From Ottelia alismoides (lineage: Eukaryota > Streptophyta > Magnoliopsida > Alismatales > Hydrocharitaceae), in NCBI GenBank assembly GCA_037367405.1, contig JAZKJV010006941.1, forward strand, positions 1,054,001 to 1,118,000: a DNA stretch of 64,000 nt, in the 5' to 3' direction. The notes below the pieces were generated by a model, which searched no databases, was not told where the DNA came from, and was given only the letters and a program-made list of their open reading frames with translations. Positions within the stretch are counted from its first letter, which is position 1, and every line of letters begins with the position of its first letter. Of the stretch, positions 1 to 10,921 are shown piece by piece. The translations under genes were made by a program, and so were the position numbers.

Positions 1-945
1 AGGATAAGTTGTTGCGAATTGAAAGGATTAATTATGTTTTTTCTGTGGAGCACAACAATAAAACATCATTTGCAGTGGATCCTAAAGTGATTGGATGCTT
101 GTATCGCATTTTCAAAAGTTACATTTAGAAATGATCAACTGAACACGTTAAAAATCTTCTATTGTTGGTATGAGTAAGTGGAATCAATCGCTCATACTTG
201 TTATCGCTCATACTTGTTCGGTTGGTTGGTTTGAAGATATAGAAAGAACAAGTATCGTAAAACTAAAGATAGTACATGATGTGATCAACTTATATCGTAA
301 TTGCATATTCCTTGCCATAGTAAGTTGCTTGTGGCATGAAACACATATCAATAATATACCAAGTACTTCAATATATCAATTTTTTGGGTGGGTTTCTACA
401 AATAAAACTGTGTTCAATTGCAAAGCAATGGTTGCCACATTTTCCTATCTACCCATCTCATCTGAATTTACTTTCAGGAGATTTTTCTTCAAGCGCAAGT
501 ACACATAAACCTCGAAAATAAGAGGTACCTGAACGGCGCTCTTTCAGAAGGTGAATCTGATAAGCACACCAGCAAACAACTGATGTCGGTTTTGATTACG
601 CAAAGACATCTCAACATGAACTCTAGCTTCAACAATTTTAAATAAACAAAGTGGCCTTGATTGAACCCAAGGAGTGTTCTGGTGGTAGTGCAGTATGCAT
701 ATACCTTAAAGGACCCATATTCGAATCCCAAAGGTGACGTTCTGGACCTCCAAAATTATGGAGCATACTATTTAAAAAGTAGCTTTGATTAAATCTCTTT
801 ATTCACACATAAAGTGGCTTTTAGGATAGCCGGGTAAGAAAGCTCAATATGTTCACTAAACTAGCACATGAAAAAAACAATAATATTATTTTCCGCACGT
901 ATTCAATCGTAAACCTTAAATGTCCAGAAATGTGACATAAACGCT
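1..945. other. AT-rich intergenic DNA, nothing recognised
   Basis: No convincing coding sequence, terminal inverted repeat or LTR end was found here. The open frames are short and resemble no family I know. Confidence 0.5.
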
Positions 946-953
946 GCTATAAT

Positions 954-2457
954 TAGGGGTGTTCGTGGAGCGAAAACCCGTTCCATTTAGAGTTGACCCG
1001 ATCCGATCCATGATATTGGATCAACGGATCAACCCGCTTCAATCAAAATGGTTATCCATTAGATTGGATACCCATTGGATATCGGATTACCCGTGGGTAT
1101 CCGCGGATCCAAAAGAATTAGATGTAAGACAAACAAAATTTGTTAAAGCTTCCAAAATAGGATTTCGTGTAAAAATATAAATGACAAAAAAGTCAAGCAC
1201 TACAAAATTTGCGATTATATTTTAAAATTTAAATGTCCGAAGTCAAAATATGTATGAAATGAATATGCCAGATGGTACGCGGATATATCAATTTGACACT
1301 TACATAGTGATATAGAACGGGACAATTTCATATCGATACCGCTTTGGCACGGGCTTTTATTTCGACTTCTCCAATGTTCAAACATAAAATTTCTCTTAAT
1401 CACGAATTCTACGTTCTAATTTATCTAACTATGATTAAATAAGTGTTTTTTTAAAAAATTCTTATCTTCAACGGTAATTCCGTATAAAATATGGGAAACA
1501 AAGTAGTGGCCGAAGGAGCCCCACCCCACCTAAACGTCGCTGCCGAAACATGCATTGTTATCGATTGCTTGTAGGTCGGATATGGTGACGGATCAGACAT
1601 AAATCTTAACTGTTTTTTTGTTGTGCTTAAGACTAGGGATAAAAACGGATCGGATACGGATTAGATATGCCTATTTCCATATCCATATTTGCCTCATCTC
1701 TATCGAATACGAATCGGATACGGATATGATTCGGATATGCATGAAGGAAACCATATCCTTAAAAAATATGGATACGAATCCGAATCGGATATTTATCGAA
1801 TCCAAATACGGATCGAATAAAGAGCGGGCCCAACCACATATCGGATAAAGAGCTAATCCAAATATGAATCGAATAAAAAGTGAAATCCAAATATGGATCC
1901 AATAGACATGGAATTTAAATATATGTCGAATAAAGACTACATACGAATACGAAAGTTCATGTGATTTTAAAAAAATCAAGTCACAAATAATATTCAATTA
2001 TTATATATCTTACTGCCGAAGGTATGAAAACGAACAAAAAAATATTCTTTGCTATATTTTCATCTTAGTACTAGTAAATATTCTCGTGAAATTTAGCAGT
2101 TGATCGTATTACGACATCCGAAATAAAGCAAATTAACTAATGATGGTTATTAAATTGATTATCATTATTACACTATCCTCGACAATTCGGCTCAAACAAC
2201 CGATAATTAACGGTCCACAAAGGCCTACATATATCAAAGTGATGCTGCAAAATATATAATAATGCATACGGTAACACCTATACCATGGGTTGGCCCATGG
2301 TTATCCGCAGACCATTGGATCGGAGCCCCGTATGTCTTGAGTCAAATAGGGTTGGATACCCGATCCGATGTGATTCTTTGGATAACAATTGGTTTAGGGT
2401 CGATCCGTACGAATCGGATCGGATAACCGTGAAACCCGTGAACCATGCACAACCCTA
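954..2457. mobile_element. hAT-like non-autonomous DNA transposon
   Basis: The left end reads TAGGGGTGTTCGTGG and the right end, reverse-complemented, reads TAGGGTTGTGCATGG, so the ends form imperfect terminal inverted repeats. They are flanked by an 8-bp near-duplication (gctataat at 946-953, actataat at 2458-2465; 7 of 8 match). TAGGGGTG-type ends with 8-bp target duplications are typical of the hAT superfamily. The subterminal parts (960-1110 and 2290-2450) are rich in variants of ggatcggat and gtgaaacccgt. No transposase is visible, so the element would depend on a partner. The superfamily call is inferred from ends and TSD only. Confidence 0.6.
1634..2067. repeat. Degenerate repeat related to the 12245 MITE
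   Basis: It starts TAGGGATAAAAACGG and is followed by many gaatcggatacggat-like units, as in the hAT MITE at 12245-12743. The possible right end (ttttcatctta) is weak and no matching target duplication is seen. It lies inside the larger hAT-like element and may be a nested insertion or part of it. Confidence 0.3.
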
Positions 2458-2967
2458 ACTATAATAAATATACTAGTTTGACATGAGCAGCATTCATATA
2501 CATTCACACCATAACTTAATAAAAAGTCAAAGTGTGCGAACTGAATACCACTATTGGTAAAGCAGGTTGTGAAGTTCCCTCTAGATATGTTTTGGAAGAA
2601 AAGAAGAGATTGTGCGTATTAAGGTTGTCAAAGATGATCCGAACACACAATCAACCACATGCAATCAATCACGAAGAACACACACGATTTTACGCAGAAA
2701 AATCTCCTGATGTAGCGGGGAAAAAACTACAAGCAAAGAGAGGTTCCACTATGAGAGAAAGCATGAGTACATATATAAAAACTCCAGGAGACGGTGACTC
2801 TCCCGGAATGAGACTCTTTGATACCCCATGCCTTACTCCTATAATACATACACACATACATACATACAAAAGGTGTAATCGGTAATCGGATCCTAATCGG
2901 ATCCAAAAATCCATACTAATCGGGTCAGTCAAGATCTATTTATGAAATGTACTCGGATCGCAGTAGG

Positions 2968-5900
2968 TGTTGAATTTTTGTGTTTTCCAGAGAGGGATTA
3001 TATTTTTTGGATTTTTATATGATTTTTATGGATTTTTTATGTTATGTATTTTATGACTTTTATGGTTTTTATGAGGAATATAGATGCAAAAATTATACAG
3101 AAATTAAAATAAATTAAAATAAATAACTATAAATTTTTTAGAATTTTTCACGAGGATTTTATATTTTTATTGATTTTCAAATGCAAACAGAGCTTCGGAA
3201 ATGACGTATAGAAACCTTCCAACTCCTCTTCGATCTCTGTCTACTACTTCCTTGTCTCCCCCTGCAGACGACTCTCCAGTAGTTCCATTCCTTCTGACTT
3301 CTGGAGATGATCGTCTGATCCAGGAAGGTCAGGGTCAGGCCCGGAGAAAGACCCTTCCCCCTCTCTCCTCTCGCATGTCGTTCCGCTACCCCCATAGCGT
3401 GGACGTGACAATAGCCAGCTGTCGGAGAATTGGGCGCAGGCCAGTTGTTTGACCTCCCTGCGTCCTGGGGGAGCGTCGACCCACCTTCTTTCTACTCGGC
3501 GCCGTAGGACTTCCTCTCTTCTGGATTCGCTTCCCTCCTTCCTCCTCTGACGTGACACAACTTTCCTTTCAAAGCGGCCATGTCCTCATCTCTGTACCAC
3601 ATCCCCGGGGATTAATAAAAAGGATGAAAATGCAAGATAAAAATTATGTATGCAAGATGTATGTAACAGGAACCTAAATTGTATGCACAGGAGCCTAAAT
3701 ATAATTATTTAACGTTTTAATACTAGACAATAACATAGAAATAAATGTGAGGATAAAATATGCAAATTTTATAAAAATCTCGTGTACGGGCACGTACGCC
3801 TCGCTGGACTGGACTACAACGTAAGTAACTTTTTTCAGATCTAAATAATACTCAAATATCTATAGGCTTTTATTACAATTAACCCAGAAAGTCATGTGAT
3901 ATGCACGCCTTACAGTTTAAGTAGGACTAATATGCAAATAAATTAAACTATGGGGAATAAAGTGCATATGTTCAATTTCAGACAAGGCGACACATGTCCA
4001 AACAAGGACTTATTTGAAAATAAACTAAAGACATGGGGTTGGACACAAATATACCCTTTATTAATGTGACGCCCTGGACGGCTCTAATGCTCTGAAGATC
4101 GGATCGGACGGTGGAGATTGACTCTTGAGGGGAGGTCCTCGATCTGATATGGAAGAAGGATCTAGCGTCTCGGATTCGGACCTTTTTAGACGGTCGAGAT
4201 CTAAACTAGGGCCCTTATTCTTGATCGTGTGGTTCTGAAGGGTCCTGGAGGAACTGGGAAGCAAGTGGTCTCCGGCGAACTTTGAACGAGAGGATCTCGG
4301 TCGTCCTCCGCCTAATTCAGCTCTGTGATGGTGCTCTAGCTTCCTGCACCTCTCCTCTCTCGATCCAAGGCGTCCACGGCGGTCGGTGATGACTAAAACA
4401 TTACTTGGAGGTTGGAAGGCTTGGAAGCTCAAGTGGACCTCCAGATGGCTCGTATCGCTCCAAATCTTGCTCCTATGCCCTGCAATGGAACCAATGCTCA
4501 GAAGCGATGCTCTGATGACTATTGATGCACAAAAATTAGGAAATGGTGAAGAGGATGAAGGTTCTGACGGTGGTGGTCGGAGATAGGACCTGACTCCATA
4601 TCTGTGAGGATCCGAAGGTGGACAAGAGGTGGAAGAACTGGAGAAAGATAAGGCATACGTGTTGGTGTGGTCAGAGATGGTTGAAGATGAACGGAATCCC
4701 TCTGATCTTGCAAATCGGAGGTTGAAGGTGATCGATGGATCTAAGCTAAATCATAATTGAAAGGATGAAATTAAAGTTACAAAAATAAATCTAAGCGGTC
4801 TAACGTTACCTACAGATGGAATGGGGGTGCAATCGTCCTCGATCCGCTGCACGAGGCGGAGAGTCGGAACACGACGGAGAACTTTGGTTGTGTGCTGGAT
4901 CACGATCCTCATGCCTCCTCGTGCATTCCTAGCTATGGAGTTGGAAACCATGTCACTGCCTCGACTCTAGAGATCAAACTCGGGCATAGAGAAACCATAA
5001 GAAAGGAACAAAACTCGCGGCTAAGGTGGAAAGTGTCTCTTTATAGATGTTTCTCTGATGGGTTTTGAAATTCAAATCAGGAGCAAATTAAGGCGTAGAA
5101 GATGGATCTAAGGTGCTGGTGGTCGAGAGGAGTGAATGGGCGAAAAGATAGGAGAAGGAATCGGGCAACTTTAGTGAATAGGATGTGTGGGAAAATTAGG
5201 TGAAGAGCAGGAGGACCGTGGGGTAAGCAAAAGTTAGGTGCATACCAGGCAGTTGACCCAGGTCAACAAACCCGAGTCGACTAATCAGAGGGGGCGGTGA
5301 AAACAACAGAATAGACTAAACGACAAAAATTTGATAAAAAGTTAAATAAATGAATTAAAATCGAAAATGAATTTAAATGATTAAATGGTGTAAATAAAAA
5401 AATGTTAAGAATACAATAAAGTTAGTTTTTATTATTTTTAATTAAATAAATAAGGTATTTACAAGGGTTAAAATAAATATACATGGCTATGTATAGGTAT
5501 GTAAACCTATATATACGAGATTTTGATTTTTACTTAATTATTTGTATAAATATATGCATGATTTATTATTTTATTTATTTACACTATTTTACAAGGGTTT
5601 TAATGAATTTTTATTTGATTTTTATGAATTAATTTATCAGGTTAAATTCATAAGTATATGTACAGTATATACATAGTGATACCTATACAATATGTACATG
5701 ATTTTATTTTTGATGATTTTTTACTTTATAATTTTTATTTATATATTATATAAGTTAAATAAAATAATTACAATTAATTAAAAATACAATATTCACATAT
5801 ATTCATAAGAAAATAAATAATTAAATAATATATGTAGTATACATAGGTATAATATACAATAATACCATAATTGGCCACATTTCACACCTTAACTAAGATT

Positions 5901-6549
5901 TTTTATGAAATCACCTCCATTTTAAAGATTATTTAATTTGGAGTACAATGAAAGTAAGTTTGATGAATTTGAAGTTTTGGTGGAGAAGATATTGATCTTG
6001 AAAGTTGAGCTTTGAGGCTTTTGAGAGTGTTATTATTTGCACAATAAATATAGATTTGTATTGTAATTATTTTTAATATTTACAAAAGAATTTTATTCAC
6101 AATTTTCAAGAAGATATCATTTTTATTTTCAAAGAATTTTGTGAAAAATAAATTGAAGAAGAATGTGTATTATAGACAATATTGTACAGATTATGAGTAT
6201 AGTCTAGACAATATTGTACAGATTATGAGTATACAAGTGACAAATGAATTTTTGGTATTTTTGGGCCTTATCTCCCCCTACTTTTTTCCTTATCGATCAT
6301 GTCAAGTCTTGACATTCTCTTGAGATCAGAGTCGGCCTGTATCTATTACATATAAACAATCTTCCATTTTATTTATTTTCCTTTATTTTATTTTATTTAT
6401 TTATTTTAGGTTAAAATAGTTATACATATACAATATTTACATAAGAATCGAGGCTCGTAAAAGAATGGATTTGTTGATATTTAGAGGTATTTTACAAGGG
6501 ATTTTAAGCTAAAATAAATGAATAAAGATGGTGAAATGTATATTCATCA
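2968..6549 (-). mobile_element. Solo-LTR-like block of an Athila-type family
   Basis: Read on the minus strand it begins TGATGAATATACATTTCACC (at 6549), the same TGATGAAT start as the other LTRs here. It then shows the same order of landmarks: an AT-rich U3, the conserved agggggagataag tract (RC at 6269-6285), a tgacctaggtcaac tract (RC at 5263), a GC-rich segment (4063-5300), then AT-rich sequence. The far end is uncertain. tgttgaat at 2968 is a possible terminus, but the 5-bp flanks (gtagg, atcgg) do not match. No PBS, PPT or coding region adjoins it, so it is called a solo LTR. Confidence 0.5.
3186..3590. other. GC-rich island inside the LTR-like block
   Basis: A sharply GC-rich, C/T-biased stretch sits between very AT-rich flanks. 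It has overlapping open frames on both strands (about 83-104 codons) and no recognisable domain. It could be LTR R/U5 sequence, a captured gene fragment or a nested insertion. Confidence 0.3.
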
Positions 6550-7225
6550 ATCGGGTCAGTGCTTCAAGGTATGTTTCTACAACGGTCAAGTCGCCATCTT
6601 CCTGTGAAAGGACTGAAGGACATATGCATGTGCTCTAGATCGTTGTTTACTGCTGGAATGAGATCGAGTGGCTCTTTGATCTTTTACCGCTATGAGGTTG
6701 TCGAGACTCGTACCAAAACATCCCAATAGAGAGTCTCCCATCTCCTTCAGCTTCCCTGTAGGGAGGAGAAGATAGATGAGGAAATAGACTTTATAGAAAG
6801 TTTATCCAGCTTCTCTGATGCTTTGAACATATTAAAAACTAATTCCAAGTAGCATTTACCGGGTACATTACCATTTCTTACCGTCAAAAAAATACTGTCC
6901 AATTTGCAGAACATTTTGCAAGAGAAAGCTCATGATCAGTTATTTAAATTCCAATTTTTCCGAAGCAAAAATACATGGTACCTAAAATGTGATCTCTCTT
7001 ACGTATGTTTCTTCAAAACTAACAAAATTTCGCAGTGATGCATAGGTTCCTCTCGCTGGGAAAAGGGGACCTGCTCCGTCTCTACAATATTGCTTTGCTG
7101 GTTCAATAGACATCGAGAATGGGTATATGGTCATTTGCCATTATGATACTTTCTTATCATATGTGCATTCTTATACGGGGACGGATCCTTTGCTGCAGAA
7201 GGGCAGTAGAGACTGTTGTAAGCGT
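6550..7225. other. Intergenic, nothing recognised
   Basis: Mixed-composition DNA with no supported gene, long repeat or element end. Confidence 0.4.
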
Positions 7226-7330
7226 GTGCGTCGCTCGATCTTGATCAAGCGGTTCGCACAAGTTTGCACTTTTGTAGGCTCGTACCGTGCAAAATCATGT
7301 GAACCGTTCGATCACGATCGAGCGGCTCAC
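7226..7330. repeat. Foldback hairpin element, copy A
   Basis: Arms 7226-7269 and 7287-7330 (44 nt each) are inverted repeats with roughly 8-9 mismatches and a 17-nt loop. The core is a gctcgatcttgatc / gatcacgatcgagc palindrome. The outer flanks carry ggatcctttgctgc and acagaggatcc. The loop (ttttgtaggctcgtacc) matches the loop of copy B in reverse complement. Confidence 0.7.
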
Positions 7331-7501
7331 GCGACCACAGCAAAGACAACACCACAACAGAGGATCCTCTCTGTTCTTATACGCCGTCATATCTCCCCGT
7401 CAGCCAAGTAAAACCGAGTGCTTCAGTGAGGTTTACGCCTCGGTTATCTAAAGCCGTGAGGTAATACCGAGGCACCACCTCGATACCTTAAGGGCTCGTT
7501 T

Positions 7502-7694
7502 GGTTACTAGGGTACTCCCTGTGTACCCCGATGTATCCCCCTCCAAATCTGGGTTGGAAATCTATCACAAATCAAGATCATATCACATCACATTCCTTAT
7601 TCCAACCCTTTTCCAATCCTCATAACTATCCAAACACCTACTATTCACAAGTGGATACCCCAACCCACCCCCATCCCACTAACCAAACAGAGCC
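7502..7694. mobile_element. Tourist/PIF-Harbinger MITE
   Basis: It is 193 bp long. The left end is GGGCTCGTTTGGTTA and the right end in reverse complement is GGCTCTGTTTGGTTA. The 3-bp duplication TAA lies on both sides (7499-7501 and 7695-7697). TWA target duplications and GGSYYTGTTTGG-like ends are characteristic of plant Tourist MITEs. Confidence 0.75.
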
Positions 7695-7696
7695 TA

Positions 7697-7890
7697 AGGG
7701 TCTGTTTTGTAACAGGGTTGGGTTGGAGTATCCTCGTGTGAATAATAGTTGTTTGGATGGTTGGGAGCTTGGAGATGGTGGGAATAATAAATGCGATTTG
7801 ATGTCACATTAATTATGTGTTATATTAACTTTTTTTGATTATAATATATTTTTATGTTAATTTTTTTATTTGAAAGTGGTTAAAAAAATT
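7697..7890. repeat. MITE-type direct repeat, copy 1
   Basis: This segment (tgttttgtaacagggttggg ... atgttaatttttttatttg) is repeated with substitutions at 8448-8640. Shared landmarks include ttgtttggatggttgg versus tgttttgagggttggaatgg, and an almost identical attatgtgttatattaactt run. It is probably a remnant of the neighbouring 'tgtttggtta' MITE family. Confidence 0.55.
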
Positions 7891-8447
7891 ACAATAAGGA
7901 AATTGTGATTTAGCCTATCTCCACAATTCAAGCATTCCAACCATTGCTCACTCTCTAGCTGCATCAAGAGGCTGGGGGAACAGACAAAGATGAGATCATG
8001 GCGTTACTGGTGGATAAAGAACATATCTAGGCAGCTTCCAATTATGGGACTCTCATATCAAAGAGGGGTGATTTTATAAGGTTGATTTTTCCTTCTAATC
8101 CATATTAAATTAGCAACAACTAGAAAAGCCAACAACTGTTTGTAAGATCTTTTTCATCTTCTCAAACTATCTGCTGCTTTGAAGAAAAGGATTATTGTTT
8201 TAATGAGAATGAGTACAATTTGTACAGTTAATATGGGGAATTCAATTATACAGGGTATATTAAAATTGACTGTTTCCTATTTTTCATAAATTATGACATA
8301 AGCATGTCACCACTTGTGTATAAATAAATTATTTGCATGCAGCTGATATATCACAATTTGATAATATTGTAATGAAATTCATCTCCCTAATAACACGGAG
8401 CCTACTACTGGCTGCTCTCCTTGCTATGGATCTTCTTCGATTCTACT

Positions 8448-8756
8448 TGTTTGGTTACTTGGGTTGGATTGGGTTGGGTTGGGTTGAGGTATCCTTCTGT
8501 GAATAGCAGCTGTTTTGAGGGTTGGAATGGTTGGAATGATAATTGTAATGTGATGTGACATTGATTATGTGTTATATTAACTTTTTAATGAATATAATAT
8601 TTTTTTATGTTAATACGTGTATTTGAACAAGGTTAACAACCATTATACCAAAGAAATTGTAAAGTCAATACAAGTAATCCCAACCCTGAAATGTAGGATT
8701 GAAGCTAGGGGTATGCCAGCATACCCTGAGGTACCCTGGGAACCAAACATGCCCTA
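8448..8756. repeat. MITE-type direct repeat, copy 2
   Basis: It begins ttgtttggttacttgggttg and runs parallel to 7697-7890 as far as about 8640. It ends gggaaccaaacatgccctag (to 8756), whose reverse complement resembles the GGGCTCGTTTGGTTA end of the Tourist MITE. The limits are inferred. Confidence 0.5.
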
Positions 8757-9892
8757 GTGTAGGGGAATGGGTGTTGATGCTCACGTGCTCTTCCACTCTT
8801 CGGCATGGTACTCGATGCTCCGATGGTCGACACACACCCGAGGATCATTGGGGCGACTACTGACCGTCCCCGTGTTGGTGCTCTCCTGCAATATATGGTA
8901 GGCTCGATCTTTTGAAGCTCGACCTTTGGCATTAAGCACAAGGGAAATGGAGGGTGGATGGAGCTCCTCGGAGGTGAATGAAGACGAACAAGTGGTTCCA
9001 ACCTTTCCGAGGTCGGAGATGAGAGGTTGCATACGGAACAAGAAGCACTGAAGGGGAAGTGAGTGAGGGTCGATCCCATGGTTGGTGGTCTGATTCGCAG
9101 GAGATGGAAGGGGTGCATAGCAGAGAAGGCCGAGGAGATGGTAAAGAAGAAAAAGGAAAACAAGAGAAGAGGAATATATTTGGTGTTATTATTTGATGAG
9201 TCATTTCAAATATTCATTTTTATGAATAATTTCAATGCCTTGCATAAAATCATTGCTTCTTATTTTTTTAAACAATTGGGAGATTTATGGTTGCATACGT
9301 TTTGATTATTACTTGTATTTGATTTATAACTCAAACCTCAATTGACGTTTTTTTTTGCAACGTATCACCTTCAAATTATTTTTTAAAGAGGTGATTTATT
9401 CGATATATTAAATTGAATTGCTCTAACGTTATTTGTGAGCATCCTATATATGTGTATCTTTTCTTTGTCGAAGAATATACAGAATCTTACACAGAGTATT
9501 GCCACTATATATTGAGAGAAAGAGGAGTTCACCAATTTATTCTCTCTTTGAGTCTTTTGTGTTATTCTCGTATCATGGTCATGAAGGAACGATCTGTTGT
9601 CGCTCAACAGATCTCGATGTTGGTGTGTGCACGTTCATTGAGATCTCGTCGCTGTATCTTGAAGACTAGACGCACTAATACCGATTGCACCATCGGAATC
9701 TCCGTGAGGGTACAAATCTATTCTTAAAGTCAGTACATTTTGCACGTATTGACAAGTTGGTTCATCTCCTAATCAAGTTGGACCACTGCATCAAGTATGC
9801 TACTATATATCTGATCCTCTTTTATTTGTGCTTATATTTATACCGCTCATCATATTTTACCTACACCTGGGTGGTGGCGATCAAACATGAGC
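8757..9892. other. Intergenic, possible LTR remnant
   Basis: No gene is supported. The open frames at 8705-9204 have no recognisable domain. Around 9500-9720, gagagaaagaggag and ctctctttgagtcttttgtg resemble retrotransposon U5 sequence, but no boundary or primer site could be fixed. Confidence 0.3.
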
Positions 9893-10047
9893 CTCGACGA
9901 TGATCCTAACCGCCATACCGACAGAAGCATCCCGATGGTGCCAAACAGGAATTCACGAGGTGTCCATGAATACCGCAGCGGAAGCACCGCAGGTGGCTTC
10001 GCTTGAATCCATCTCCTCCTCCATCTGATTTGTGGCCCTCCTTTGTT
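9893..10047 (-). pseudogene. Retroelement zinc-knuckle fragment
   Basis: A minus-strand frame encodes RCFRCGIHGHLVNSC, an exact CX2CX4HX4C zinc knuckle as found in retroelement nucleic-acid-binding proteins. It is preceded by a basic, Gly-rich stretch (GGGDGFKRSHL) and followed by CLAPSGCFCRYGG and a stop. The frame is short and has no start codon or neighbouring gag or RT, so this is a scrap of a LINE ORF1 or a gag. It ends next to foldback copy B. The knuckle is seen directly. The class of parent element is undecided. Confidence 0.5.
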
Positions 10048-10059
10048 GTGGTGTTGTGC

Positions 10060-10191
10060 CTGCTGTAACCGTTCGAGCCGTTCGATCTTGATCGAGCGGT
10101 TCACACGATCTTGCACGGTACGGGCCTACAAAAGGTGCAAGATTGTACGAACCGCTCGATCAAGATCAAGTGGCTTGAGCGGTTGCAGCAG
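10060..10191. repeat. Foldback hairpin element, copy B
   Basis: Arms 10060-10116 and 10135-10191 (57 nt each) are inverted repeats with about 9 mismatches and an 18-nt loop (ggtacgggcctacaaaag). The core gatcttgatcgagcggtt is shared with copies A and C. The orientation is opposite to copy A. Confidence 0.75.
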
Positions 10192-10661
10192 AATCTGTTG
10201 CACTACACGCTACAACAGACGATCCGCCTCCTCCCTTTTGCTACTCCCCCATTCTTTTATCCATGAAGAGACCCCGGACTCCCTAACGCGATAACGCCGA
10301 CGCTCGTACTCCATGCCATCGCTAGTGATCTTCTATATGCAGGTCTCTATTGCATGAAAATATTGCACGGTTTTCAGTTCCATAAAGTTAACAAATCTAA
10401 ATTCTAAAACCCAAGAGAAACCACCTCTACAATTGCATGAACGCTGAAAAGCATGGATATCGAGCCTAAATTTCTCCATGAAATTTGCATGAATTGTAAA
10501 TTGAACTGTATAATCATCTCAAGAAAAAAAATCATGTGGACATTCCAGGAGAGGAGGTATTCTGCTGCAGATGATTGAATGCGACACGAGTAGCGGGGTT
10601 GAGACAACAACAAAAGAACAAGGACACCAAGACGATAGCCTCGAGGCAGGCGTTTCAAACA
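10192..10661. other. Spacer between foldback elements
   Basis: No gene or repeat boundary was recognised. The open frames overlap the hairpins and are not coding-like. Confidence 0.35.
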
Positions 10662-10816
10662 GGAAGTGGATCCTCTGCTGTGGCATCGGTTGCAGCAGAG
10701 TCTGCTGCACACCCGGGAGCCGTCCGATCGTGGGAACCGCTCGATCAAGATCGAGCGGCTCCCGGGTGTGCAGCAGACTCTGCTGCAACCCATGCTACAG
10801 CAGAGGATCCGCTTCC
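10662..10816. repeat. Foldback hairpin element, copy C (near-perfect)
   Basis: Arms 10662-10722 and 10756-10816 (61 nt each) pair at 58 of 61 positions around a 33-nt loop that itself holds cgctcgatcaagatcgag. The arms end in ggaagtggatcctctgctgt and its complement and contain the self-palindromic gcagcagagtctgctgc. The overlapping 80-166-codon open frames on both strands follow from the palindrome and are not genes. Confidence 0.85.
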
Positions 10817-10921
10817 TTTCAAACAAGGGCACCAAGGCTATAGCCTGGCAGTTTGGGGCAAAAAAACGCCTAGACATGCACCACCTCACTGCCTCGAGGT
10901 GCATGGTCTGATTTAATACTA

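Noticed and set aside
8705..9163. 152-codon minus-strand frame
   Set aside because: Low-complexity start (Phe/Ser) and no recognisable domain. It overlaps a MITE end.
10404..10916. Overlapping 80-166-codon frames on both strands
   Set aside because: They arise from the palindromic foldback copy C. The protein is self-complementary nonsense on both strands.
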